IMG/VR virus record: IMGVR_UViG_3300045044_000056
Coordinates: 21,184-85,183 of that record
Source of the DNA: a virus
Direction: 5' to 3' (one strand)
Length of the DNA stretch: 64,000 nt
Under the pieces are notes generated by a model, which did not search any database, was not told where the DNA came from, and saw nothing but the letters and a program-made list of their open reading frames with translations. Made by a program: the position numbers and the translations under genes. Every line of letters starts with the position of its first letter. Positions within the stretch are counted from its first letter, which is position 1. Shown here one piece after another: positions 57,716 through 63,793 of this stretch.

Positions 57716-57746
57716 CAACAAGTCGCTGTGGCTCAGTGACTTGTTG
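57716..57746. promoter_or_regulatory. 13-bp inverted repeat in divergent intergenic region
   Basis: The 260-bp gap between the leftward head operon and the rightward island holds CAACAAGTCGCTG (57716-57728) facing CAGTGACTTGTTG (57734-57746), perfect except for one G:T pair, with a 5-nt centre. A smaller GATGG/CCATC hairpin lies at 57674-57691. It may be a binding site for a late-gene regulator. No other gene is seen in the gap. Confidence 0.5.
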
Positions 57747-57789
57747 TTGTAGACAGCGTCGCAATCGCGAAATCTGAAAGGTCGGTTTG

Positions 57790-57801
57790 CTATATTAGTG
57801 G
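57790..57801 (+). promoter_or_regulatory. Promoter-like box shared with xis/int
   Basis: CTATATTAGTGG includes a TATATT -10 and is identical to 8987-8998 ahead of the excisionase-like gene. No matching TTCAAG palindrome is present here, so only the core promoter appears to be shared. Confidence 0.5.
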
Positions 57802-57850
57802 CACGGTCAGTCGCGGTGACTGATCGGGCTTTTTGACAAACGAGGAAACT

Positions 57851-58381
57851 ATGACCACACGAGTAGAAAGAACTCGCGCGAAGCACAATGCCCTGACTGC
57901 AGAGTACGGGCGACTGAAAACGAGAGAAGAGAAACTGAAGGCCGCACTTCGCCGCCTCTGGGATAAAGAGGAGGAGACGAGGCGCGCAATCGTTCGCAGT
58001 CAGAAGCGGCTCGACAAGTTGCTGATCGTGACCCACAACGCGGGGCCGACCGCCTCGCCGTTGCCGGAAGTGATCAACAAGGTCGAGTCCAAACCGGCGG
58101 AGGTCATTGACGACGGGATACCCGACGAGTTCCGACGGGGACCCAAACCCGCCGCGCCGGCCGCGCCTGTCGCAGACGTCACCGAAGTCTCTTGGTCTGA
58201 GATGGTCGGTGATGATCTGCGCAGCGAGGCGGCCAGCAAGCTGCGCGCCGAGATCGCGACGACCAAGAAACAGAAACGCGCCGGGCAGGATGCCCGCCGC
58301 AAGGCCGCGCGATCCGGCGAGACCAAGCGCATGCCACTGAGCGGGAAAGACGCCGCGCGGTTTATCGCCGACGGCCGATAA
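57851..58381 (+). CDS. Hypothetical coiled-coil protein
   Basis: This 176-residue protein starts at ATG 57851 after AGGAAA. Its N-terminal 60 residues form a charged coiled coil (KHNALTAEYGRLKTREEKLKAALRRLWDKEEETRRA), followed by a Pro-rich linker and a basic C-terminal helix. It has its own promoter and terminator. The function is unknown. Confidence 0.6.
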   Translation: MTTRVERTRAKHNALTAEYGRLKTREEKLKAALRRLWDKEEETRRAIVRSQKRLDKLLIVTHNAGPTASPLPEVINKVESKPAEVIDDGIPDEFRRGPKPAAPAAPVADVTEVSWSEMVGDDLRSEAASKLRAEIATTKKQKRAGQDARRKAARSGETKRMPLSGKDAARFIADGR

Positions 58382-58390
58382 CACTTCAAA

Positions 58391-58416
58391 AGCCCCAGCT
58401 GAAGCTGGGGCTTTTT
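58391..58416 (+). terminator. Rho-independent terminator
   Basis: AGCCCCAGCT, a GA turn and AGCTGGGGCT are followed by TTTT, directly after the 57851 gene. Confidence 0.9.
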
Positions 58417-58517
58417 CGGTCCTAACCGCAGCGCTCGGAAAGCGGTCTTGGCGACGGAATTAAAACCGTCGTCGCAGGCCGATTCCGGGCGTTTTTCTAT
58501 GGGTGCGACATACTGAC

Positions 58518-58552
58518 AGGGCATCTTGCCCTATAGGGCATTGCGCCCTATA
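58518..58552. promoter_or_regulatory. Two AGGGCA-type operators
   Basis: AGGGCA-TCT-TGCCCT (58518-58532) is a perfect inverted repeat. It is followed at once by TATAGGGC-ATTGC-GCCCTATA (58532-58552), a second palindrome of the same half-site. A third copy, AGGGCA-TAA-TGCCC, lies at 62798 before the HTH gene. A shared regulator is inferred. Confidence 0.6.
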
Positions 58553-58800
58553 TGTACGTCGTAAGAGAGAAAGACGGGCCCGAGCCTCCGGCCCAGTGTG
58601 CGAAGAAAGGGGCGCCCAGCAGCGGGACACACGCGCATCCGCCTAGTGCCCGGTCGGCCAGCCCATCGCAACGCGCTTCGGCGCGACCAATGCCCACGGG
58701 GCGGCGCACTTCCACAAGCGCGCGCTCGCGGCTGGCCGGATGGCCGGGGACGCATGCAAGCGCGTTGCGGTCAAGCAAAGCGAAAGCTTTGCCCAATTAG
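58553..58800. other. GC-rich block open on both strands, no gene assigned
   Basis: The 517-bp gap between 58381 and 58899 contains this stretch, which has ORFs over the same bases on both strands (about 82 residues each). Neither has a good RBS. The minus-strand one (FALLDRNALACVPGHPAS) recalls ORFs often over-annotated in rhizobial genomes, from memory. It may be a conserved non-coding or repeated genomic element. I cannot decide. Confidence 0.3.
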
Positions 58801-58898
58801 GCCGGTGAGGTCTCGCGTTCATTTGGCACGTCTGCGGACGATGACGCGAGCGCCTTTGGCACGCCGGTCTTATTGGGCAACAGCAAAAGGAGCAAACA

Positions 58899-59126
58899 AT
58901 GCGAGCCCTTTACGAAGTCGCCGCCGAAGTCCGGCGCGACTGGAAGAAACCGTACTTCGGCGCGGTGCCTTACCTCAGCGCCATGTCTTCGTTGGGACAT
59001 GTCAACGAAAACTACGGCATGGATAGCGGCAAGTCCGTCGTCCGCTACTTCCTCGCCAACGCGTCGACCTGGCGCGGCGAAACCGCCAAGCGGGTCAAGG
59101 CCGAACTGAAGGCGATGGTGAAGTAA
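58899..59126 (+). CDS. Hypothetical protein, first gene of the small-gene island
   Basis: This 75-residue protein has an excellent RBS (AAGGAGCAAACA then ATG). It reads MRALYEVAAEVRRDWKKPYFGAVPYLSAMSSLGHVNENYG, then a basic helical tail. The pattern of a Tyr-Gly turn and SGKSVVRYFLANA recurs in small phage proteins from alphaproteobacteria. Its function is unknown. Confidence 0.65.
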   Translation: MRALYEVAAEVRRDWKKPYFGAVPYLSAMSSLGHVNENYGMDSGKSVVRYFLANASTWRGETAKRVKAELKAMVK

Positions 59127-59276
59127 TTGAATAGTCGGCCCTCCGTCCTATCCCTCCAAGCATCAGATGCCAGTTAGGTGATCAACGGACAACGGGCCGA
59201 CAATTCCCCTTTAGCCATCGCGGTCAACGTGAATGCGCCGACCGAAACCAGGCGGCGCAGAAAGGAGGCAACTGCA

Positions 59277-59315
59277 AGCGGCAGGCTCATACCCTTCGGT
59301 GGGCGACCTGCCGCT
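59277..59315 (+). other. Hairpin upstream of the 59354 gene
   Basis: AGCGGCAGG (59277-59285) pairs with CCTGCCGCT (59307-59315), and an inner ACC/GGT pair sits on a CTTC loop. The 227-bp gap between 59126 and 59354 shows no other gene; the ACGAGGAGC ribosome-binding cassette precedes the next ATG. Confidence 0.45.
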
Positions 59316-59353
59316 TCCGGGTGCAATCCAGCATCAAAACGAGGAGCTAACAA

Positions 59354-59563
59354 ATGGCTTGGAAGCCTGAAGTGTTTGTTCAGGGCGCATGGTCCCGCAA
59401 CGGGCTCGTGTTTGCCACCAAACAGGAGGCCGAGGACAACGCCAAAAACCTGATGTGGCGTTGGCTCTTGGTCGAGGACACCCGCGCCGTCGAGGTCGAT
59501 GAGCCGGTCAACTACAAATGGGAGGCCAACAAGTTGGTCCCCGCGGAGGCCGTTAATGCGTGA
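59354..59563 (+). CDS. Hypothetical protein
   Basis: This 69-residue protein starts after AACGAGGAGCTAACAA. It reads FVQGAWSRNGLVFATKQEAEDNAKNLMWRWLLVEDTRAVEVDEPVNYKWEAN, an alpha/beta pattern found in small phage proteins. It overlaps the next gene by 8 nt. Confidence 0.65.
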   Translation: MAWKPEVFVQGAWSRNGLVFATKQEAEDNAKNLMWRWLLVEDTRAVEVDEPVNYKWEANKLVPAEAVNA

Positions 59564-59747
59564 CTTCGTCATCCACAACCACGGCAGCATCTTCCTGCTG
59601 CAGCCGGAATCCGAGGCGGGTCGCGCCTGGATCGCCGAGCACATTCCCGAGGACGCGCAGACCTGGGGCGACGCGATCGTCGTCGAGCATCGCTACATCG
59701 ACGCGATTGCAGCCGGCGCGATGTCTGACGGCCTCACCGTCGAATGA
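59556..59747 (+). CDS. Hypothetical protein
   Basis: This 63-residue acidic protein starts at ATG 59556, overlapping the previous gene. It reads MRDFVIHNHGSIFLLQPESEAGRAWIAEHIPEDAQTWGDAIVVEHRYI. This is similar to small phage proteins predicted to have a single alpha/beta domain. The role is unknown. Confidence 0.6.
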   Translation: MRDFVIHNHGSIFLLQPESEAGRAWIAEHIPEDAQTWGDAIVVEHRYIDAIAAGAMSDGLTVE

Positions 59748-59790
59748 TCCAGCCCGAGCCGCGCCTCACCCGCGCGGCTCTCACGGGATC
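59746..59790 (+). repeat. Hairpin cassette, type I copy 1
   Basis: The outer stem GATCC/GGATC (59746-59750, 59786-59790) encloses the inner stem GAGCCGCGC/GCGCGGCTC. It starts within the stop codon of the upstream gene and is followed by AACCCGAAACGAGGAGCAAAC and the next ATG. Copy 2 at 60059 keeps the outer stem but has a different inner stem. Confidence 0.7.
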
Positions 59791-59811
59791 AACCCGAAAC
59801 GAGGAGCAAAC

Positions 59812-60060
59812 ATGACACGCGAACAATTTTGGCGCGACTACCAGGAACACCTCGCCCGCGCGATGCGCGAGCAACCAGACCAATACATGCTGCTCGATGC
59901 TGCCATCGTTGCGGCGCGCATGCGAGCTGCGGTTGAGAACAAGGGCATCGGCGGCATCATCATCAACACAAGCCGAGCCTGGAACCGGATGGCCCGGCAA
60001 GTCGGCATCAAGAACACCTATAAGGCCTGGGCGCCGTTCCTTGCCACGCTGACCGACTGA
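59812..60060 (+). CDS. Hypothetical protein
   Basis: This 82-residue protein has the ACGAGGAGCAAAC site before ATG 59812. It is helical: REQFWRDYQEHLARAMREQPDQYML, then AAVENKGIGGIIINTSRAWNRMARQVGIKNTYKA. The last part suggests a small nucleic-acid-binding helix pair. It lies between two type I hairpins. Confidence 0.65.
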   Translation: MTREQFWRDYQEHLARAMREQPDQYMLLDAAIVAARMRAAVENKGIGGIIINTSRAWNRMARQVGIKNTYKAWAPFLATLTD

Positions 60061-60098
60061 TCCAGTCCGAGGCCTCGCGAGAGGCCTCCAGCGGGATC
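60059..60098 (+). repeat. Hairpin cassette, type I copy 2
   Basis: The outer GATCC/GGATC is the same as in copy 1. The inner stem is GAGGCCTC/GAGGCCTC with a GCGA tetraloop. It overlaps the upstream stop codon, and CCCGAAAACGAGGAG leads to the next ATG. Confidence 0.7.
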
Positions 60099-60120
60099 AA
60101 CCCGAAAACGAGGAGTATAA

Positions 60121-60336
60121 ATGGCATTCAAGATCAAGAACTACAGAGGCGTCCGCAACACACCGGCCGAGATGGCCCTGTGGAAGCGCACGCCCAAGGA
60201 CTACCGCGGCATCGTCAACGGCGTCCGCATGGTCCTGCACATGAACCCCGAAACTGGCGCGACGGAGCTGTGGCCGCTGAGCGCGGTCTATTCCGAGGAA
60301 ATGAAACGAGCGCTCAACGAAACGAGGAGCACATGA
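60121..60336 (+). CDS. Hypothetical protein
   Basis: This 71-residue basic protein has the ACGAGGAG site before ATG 60121. It reads MAFKIKNYRGVRNTPAEMALWKRTPKDYRGIVNGVRMVL. No family is recognised. It overlaps the next gene by 4 nt. Confidence 0.6.
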   Translation: MAFKIKNYRGVRNTPAEMALWKRTPKDYRGIVNGVRMVLHMNPETGATELWPLSAVYSEEMKRALNETRST

Positions 60337-60551
60337 CCAAAATCACCGTGTTCACCCTCACGACCGAGGGCGACAATTGGCCAATCACCACCGAGGTGTT
60401 TCGGACCAGCGCAGAGGCGCACGCCAAGCTGCGAGAATACCTCGCCGACGTTTATGACGGCGATATCGCAACAGTTCCCGACAACGAATTGTCAGACTTG
60501 TTCTCCGAGCAGTTTGACGGCCCGGCCTGCATCGAGGAGCACACGCTGTGA
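60333..60551 (+). CDS. Hypothetical protein
   Basis: This 72-residue acidic protein starts after AACGAGGAGCAC. It reads KITVFTLTTEGDNWPITTEVFRTSAEAHAKLREYL, a beta-strand pair and helix typical of small phage alpha/beta proteins. The overlap with the next GTG suggests translational coupling. Confidence 0.6.
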   Translation: MTKITVFTLTTEGDNWPITTEVFRTSAEAHAKLREYLADVYDGDIATVPDNELSDLFSEQFDGPACIEEHTL

Positions 60552-60730
60552 AAGAGCAACTCATCAGCGCCCTGACCATCATCCGCAAGGCGACCGACAA
60601 GGAGCTGGTCGCCCTGCTGGCCAGGGCCCGGAAGGAACCGGGCCCGGCGGCCGCGACCATTGCCGAGGCGATCAAATCGGAAATGGGCATGCGCGCCGCC
60701 GCGACCTACGCGAAGCGGCACTACCACTGA
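60548..60730 (+). CDS. Hypothetical helical protein
   Basis: This 60-residue helical protein starts at GTG 60548 overlapping the previous stop (GTGA). It reads LISALTIIRKATDKELVALLARARKEPGPAAATIAEAIKSEMGM. It is followed directly by a type II hairpin. Confidence 0.55.
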   Translation: MKEQLISALTIIRKATDKELVALLARARKEPGPAAATIAEAIKSEMGMRAAATYAKRHYH

Positions 60731-60770
60731 GCGCAACACCGGGCGGCAGCGATGCCGCCCCATGGTGCGT
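60731..60770 (+). repeat. Hairpin cassette, type II copy 1
   Basis: It begins GCGCAACACC directly after the upstream stop. The outer stem CACC/GGTG encloses the inner GGGCGGCA/TGCCGCCC with a GCGA loop, then CATGGTGCG. It is homologous to 61649 and 61941, with a different inner stem. Confidence 0.7.
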
Positions 60771-60788
60771 TTAAGGAGGCACCAACTC

Positions 60789-61649
60789 ATGAAGAAGATC
60801 ACGGTTTACGGGTTGCCCCTCAACCCGAGGCCGTTGTTAGACCAGCTTACCGACGCTTCATTCTGCGTGAGCTACGCGACCAGAGAGAGACTTGGTTCGC
60901 AGTTGGACGACGCTATCAGTCTGACAAACGCGGACGGCATCCTGCTGGTCGACAACGGTGCGTTTTCGCATTTCAAGAGCGGCGGCAGCATGACCCCCGA
61001 CTACGTCGCGGGCTTTGAGCGCTGGGCGCAGAGCATCTTGGATCGCTGCCCGCAGGCGATCGCGGTGCTGCCCGACGTCATCGGCGGCACCGAGGAGCAA
61101 AATGTCGAGCTGATCAACACCACCGCGCTCGACACCGACCGCTGCATGGCGATCTGGCACTTGAACGAAAGCATCGAGTTTTTGCTCTACCTGTGTGAGA
61201 GCTTCAACTGGATCGGCTTCGGCAGTGCCGGCGAGTACTGGCAGCCCGGCACTGAGAAGTGGCACGCCCGCATGCGCGAGGCGTTCGCCGCGATCGAGGC
61301 TTGGGAGCGAGAGAGCGAAGGCGCCTACATCCGGCCGCGCATCCACTTGATGCGGGCGCAGGCGTTCGCGCACCTGCATCCGGTCGACAGCTCCGACAGC
61401 ACCAACGTTGCCATGAACCACAACCGCCAGCTCAAGAAGAGCGGTGAGACCGTGGCGGCGTTTGCGGGCCGGATCGATCGTACGATCCAGGCGTCCGCTG
61501 GCCCGGAGGCCGACCACCAGGTCAAGCGCCCGTTGCTCGATCACCTGGAAATGAAGCGCGCGCGTTGGGAGTGGGCGGCACTGCCGAATGAAGCGACCGA
61601 AGAGCCGCACCCGCTCGACATACCGGACTTCCTGAAACGCGCAGCCTAG
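60789..61649 (+). CDS. TGT/DpdA-like 7-deazaguanine-type transglycosylase
   Basis: This 286-residue protein has LLVDNGAFSHFK (residue 53 onward, resembling DSGGFQ of tRNA-guanine transglycosylases), AVLPDVIGGTEEQN, IWHLNESIE, IGFGSAGEYW and PVDSSDSTNVAMNHN (Asp200/203). The same order occurs in DpdA-type enzymes that swap guanine for 7-deazaguanine derivatives in DNA, and in phage homologues. No preQ0 synthesis genes are nearby, so the base would come from the host. Assignment is from memory of the family. Confidence 0.6.
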   Translation: MKKITVYGLPLNPRPLLDQLTDASFCVSYATRERLGSQLDDAISLTNADGILLVDNGAFSHFKSGGSMTPDYVAGFERWAQSILDRCPQAIAVLPDVIGGTEEQNVELINTTALDTDRCMAIWHLNESIEFLLYLCESFNWIGFGSAGEYWQPGTEKWHARMREAFAAIEAWERESEGAYIRPRIHLMRAQAFAHLHPVDSSDSTNVAMNHNRQLKKSGETVAAFAGRIDRTIQASAGPEADHQVKRPLLDHLEMKRARWEWAALPNEATEEPHPLDIPDFLKRAA

Positions 61650-61686
61650 CGCAACACCGAGGGCCTACGGGCCCTCCATGGTGCGC
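61649..61686 (+). repeat. Hairpin cassette, type II copy 2
   Basis: GCGCAACACC begins at the upstream stop. The outer CACC/GGTG and GCGC/GCGC pairs enclose GAGGGCC/GGCCCTC with a TACG loop. The outer sequence is shared with 60731 and 61941 while the inner stem differs. Confidence 0.7.
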
Positions 61687-61709
61687 TTGCACCAAACGGA
61701 GCAAATCAA

Positions 61710-61940
61710 ATGGAAACGAAAATCGTGAAGGTCACTGAGGAGCTAGGAGAATGGTCGACGGCGACAAAGGCCAACACCGAGTTTATGGACTGGTGGAAGC
61801 TGCTCGATGACGAAGGCAAAAAGCTCGGCGTTCTTGGCTTTGGTTTTTCGGACGCCAGAGGCGCTTACGAAACGGGCGACGCCCCAGCGAAGGCTGCCAA
61901 GTCGCTTTTGCGATCTTGGGGCTACAACGACGAAGCGTAA
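61710..61940 (+). CDS. Hypothetical protein
   Basis: This 76-residue protein has ACGGAGCAAATC before ATG 61710. It reads TKIVKVTEELGEWSTATKANTEFMDWWKLLDDEGKKLGVLGFGFSDARGAYETGDAPAKAAKSLL. No family is recognised. It lies between two type II cassettes. Confidence 0.55.
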   Translation: METKIVKVTEELGEWSTATKANTEFMDWWKLLDDEGKKLGVLGFGFSDARGAYETGDAPAKAAKSLLRSWGYNDEA

Positions 61941-61999
61941 CACCGAGCCCCGGCGACGGGGCTCCATGGTGCGCTTGCACCCCGGCGTTGTAGCGCCGG
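61941..61999 (+). repeat. Hairpin cassette, type II copy 3, plus second hairpin
   Basis: CACCGAGCCCCG (61941-61952), a GCGA loop and CGGGGCTC pair inside the outer CACC/GGTG, then GCGC-TTGC-ACC. A second hairpin, CCGGCG/CGCCGG, follows at 61982-61999, then the AACGAGGATC site of the next gene. Confidence 0.65.
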
Positions 62000-62020
62000 C
62001 CACAAAACGAGGATCAACAA

Positions 62021-62473
62021 ATGGTCAAGACTATCCTAACCGGCCACGTCTCGCCGGAAACCGCATACGTCGTGGACGACTACCCCTACGGCTTCAGGCT
62101 GCGTTGCAAGATACGCTACTGGCTGGAGTACAAGCGCAAGCATGGCTTCCGTCTCGTGTCGCAGACCAGCAACCCGAAGCGACCTGGGCTGGTCTGGAAC
62201 AAGCCCAAGGCATCGACCTATGCCAAGTTTGGCGCGGCCATGTATCTCAACGAGGAAGGCCACGTCACGTGGTCCGGTCTCGGCGAATACTCGACCGGCG
62301 CCGAAGCGAAAGCCTGGCTCGACACCTACGGCGAAGGCGTGCCCGAGGCCGGGCGCGACCTACTCAAGCGGTGGATCGCGGCTAAATTGGCCTACGACAA
62401 CAACCGCAAGCCCGGTGATGCGCTCGACGTCGGATTGACCGAGGCACGCGAGGCATTCTTGGAGGCCAAGTGA
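62021..62473 (+). CDS. Hypothetical phage protein
   Basis: This 150-residue protein has AACGAGGATCAAC before ATG 62021. It reads VSPETAYVVDDYPYGFRLRCKIRYWLEYKRKHGFRLVSQTSNPKR, then LVWNKPKASTYAKFGAAMYLNEEGHVTW. I recall the same pattern in other phage hypothetical proteins, with no function known. It overlaps the next GTG. Confidence 0.65.
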   Translation: MVKTILTGHVSPETAYVVDDYPYGFRLRCKIRYWLEYKRKHGFRLVSQTSNPKRPGLVWNKPKASTYAKFGAAMYLNEEGHVTWSGLGEYSTGAEAKAWLDTYGEGVPEAGRDLLKRWIAAKLAYDNNRKPGDALDVGLTEAREAFLEAK

Positions 62474-62700
62474 CCACTAACGAACGCCACGCGCTGGCGA
62501 TCCTGGCCGGGTGTCCCGATGGGGCCACCTGGCTGGCGCTCAACCAGCGCCACGTGCTGCATGAAACGCTGATGTATCTGCAGGCCGACGGCCTGATCTG
62601 GATGCAGCTGCAGCAGACCGGTGCGCGCGGGTCAGACTCGCGCCAGCTGGTCGTGCCGCGATATCGCATCACCGAGAGGGGCCGCAAGGCGCTCAAATGA
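62470..62700 (+). CDS. Winged-helix-like protein
   Basis: This 76-residue protein starts at GTG 62470 overlapping the previous stop. It has LAILAGCPDGATWLALNQRHVLHETLMYLQADGLIW, then PRYRITERGRKALK, the pattern of a small winged-helix DNA-binding domain. It is a possible regulator of the island. Confidence 0.6.
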   Translation: MTTNERHALAILAGCPDGATWLALNQRHVLHETLMYLQADGLIWMQLQQTGARGSDSRQLVVPRYRITERGRKALK

Positions 62701-62704
62701 CCGT

Positions 62705-62765
62705 GGCGCCGGGTGTGTGTAGCACCCGGCGCCTGCCGGCGCGCCGGGAAAACGAGGAGCAAACC
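62705..62765 (+). repeat. Hairpin cassette with orphan ribosome-binding site
   Basis: GGCGCCGGGTG (62705-62715) pairs perfectly with CACCCGGCGCC (62723-62733), 11 bp. A second hairpin CCGGCGCGCCGG follows (62736-62747), then GGGAAAACGAGGAGCAAAC. That last string is the island's standard RBS, but no ATG follows; the next sequence is CCGGCCGCCGGCC. It looks like a cassette whose gene was lost. Confidence 0.6.
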
Positions 62766-62797
62766 CGGCCGCCGGCCTAGCAACCCTACACCCGTTT

Positions 62798-62812
62798 AGG
62801 GCATAATGCCCG
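62798..62812. promoter_or_regulatory. AGGGCA-type operator
   Basis: AGGGCA-TAA-TGCCC is a near-perfect copy of the palindromes at 58518-58552, located upstream of the HTH gene at 62920. It suggests autoregulation by that protein, which is inference. Confidence 0.55.
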
Positions 62813-62919
62813 AGAAAGGTCATCTTTTGGACGCCGGTGCGTCGCTTCCGAACGCGGGCCAACGCCGAACGCTTTGTCAAGGCGCAGGGTGCCGGCGCCG
62901 TGTTGCAGGATTATTAGAC

Positions 62920-63111
62920 ATGACCAAGAACCAGTATCGCGCAGCGCTTGACCGGCTTGGGCTGACCCAAGCTGCAGTTGCCGAGTGGCTCAAGGTTGAT
63001 GAGCGCACGTCGCGACGCTGGGCGCTGGGCGAAGTTGCGATCCCGGAGGCCGTCGCCAAGCTGCTGCGCTACATGGTGGCGCATAACTTAACCCCAGAGG
63101 ATTTTCCATGA
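62920..63111 (+). CDS. Small XRE-like HTH regulator
   Basis: This 63-residue protein is one HTH: YRAALDRLGLTQAAVAEWLKVDERTSRRWALGEVAIPEAVAKLLRYMV. ATG 62920 has GCAGGA upstream and is preferred over the ATG at 62806, which lies in the operator. It is likely the regulator that binds the AGGGCA sites. It overlaps the next gene by 4 nt. Confidence 0.7.
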   Translation: MTKNQYRAALDRLGLTQAAVAEWLKVDERTSRRWALGEVAIPEAVAKLLRYMVAHNLTPEDFP

Positions 63112-63272
63112 TCAAGAAACCAGAACCCTATCGCGACAAGCTGGGTCCGATCCCGCCGGAGAATTTCGACGGTGATTTTGAGCCTGGCGAGACGCCGCCC
63201 AAGGGCCGCGACCCGGTCCACGATCGGCTGGCCGAGCATGTCAAGCGCCACAAACCGAAGGAGAAAACATGA
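63108..63272 (+). CDS. 54-residue hypothetical protein
   Basis: ATG 63108 overlaps the HTH gene stop, and TGA 63270-63272 overlaps the next ATG, so it is part of the operon. It is Pro/Lys/Asp-rich (IKKPEPYRDKLGPIPPENF, then HVKRHKPKEKT). It is probably intrinsically disordered. The function is unknown. Confidence 0.6.
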   Translation: MIKKPEPYRDKLGPIPPENFDGDFEPGETPPKGRDPVHDRLAEHVKRHKPKEKT

Positions 63273-63646
63273 CCGCTAAGAGTCGCAACCGCGCGCTGCT
63301 GCTGATCGGGGTGTTGGCCGCGCTCGGCATCATGGCTAGCGCGAACAACATACCGGCACCGCCCGAAGAGGGCGCGCCCACGCTGAAAATAGAGACCGTG
63401 GCCGAGAGGGCAGAGGCCGATCGAGTGCTGGCGGCGGTTGCCGCCAAGTGCGGAGCGCAGCCGAGCAGAATCCACAAATTCGCGCCGACCGCACTGACTG
63501 CACGGGCCAAGACCGTCAGTGCTGATTACACAGTGGTCTGCGCTGGCGTGTACGGCGCGCAAGTTTGCGGCGAAAAGTCCGATCACTGCGCGGCTGGAGA
63601 AATCATCAACGTAAATAAGTGGACCAACGTCCAGCCGAAGTCCTAA
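63269..63646 (+). CDS. Hypothetical secreted or membrane-anchored protein
   Basis: This 125-residue protein has an N-terminal basic-hydrophobic segment (SRNRALLLIGVLAALGIMASA) like a signal peptide or anchor. Its C-terminal part holds four Cys (AAKCGAQ, VVCAGV, QVCGEK, DHCAAG), likely two disulphides. It closes the rightward island and overlaps the end of the leftward gene at 63643. The role is unknown. Confidence 0.6.
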   Translation: MTAKSRNRALLLIGVLAALGIMASANNIPAPPEEGAPTLKIETVAERAEADRVLAAVAAKCGAQPSRIHKFAPTALTARAKTVSADYTVVCAGVYGAQVCGEKSDHCAAGEIINVNKWTNVQPKS

Positions 63647-63789
63647 TCGCGTTCTGACTGCTCTCGGGGCTCACGCAGCTCCGGGGGCAATTCTGCTTCA
63701 TGCTCAGGGGTCCAGGGGTCCGGCACGTCATCGCCATAGGCTAGCGCGATGTACTTCTCGCGCGTGATCTCGATCCCCTTCGCTTTCAT
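63643..63789 (-). CDS. Small hypothetical protein
   Basis: This 48-residue ORF runs from ATG 63789 to TAG 63643. It reads AKGIEITREKYIALAYGDDVPDPWTPEHEAELPPELREPRE, the pattern of tiny phage proteins encoded beside small terminase- or regulator-type genes. It follows the partial gene with a 4-nt gap. Confidence 0.5.
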   Translation of the reverse strand: MKAKGIEITREKYIALAYGDDVPDPWTPEHEAELPPELREPREQSERD

Positions 63790-63793
63790 CCAT

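Noticed and set aside
58548-58796. Minus-strand 82-residue ORF as a real gene
   Set aside because: It has no ribosome-binding site, the opposite strand is equally open, and its start and end lie in GC-biased sequence. It is kept only as an unassigned block.
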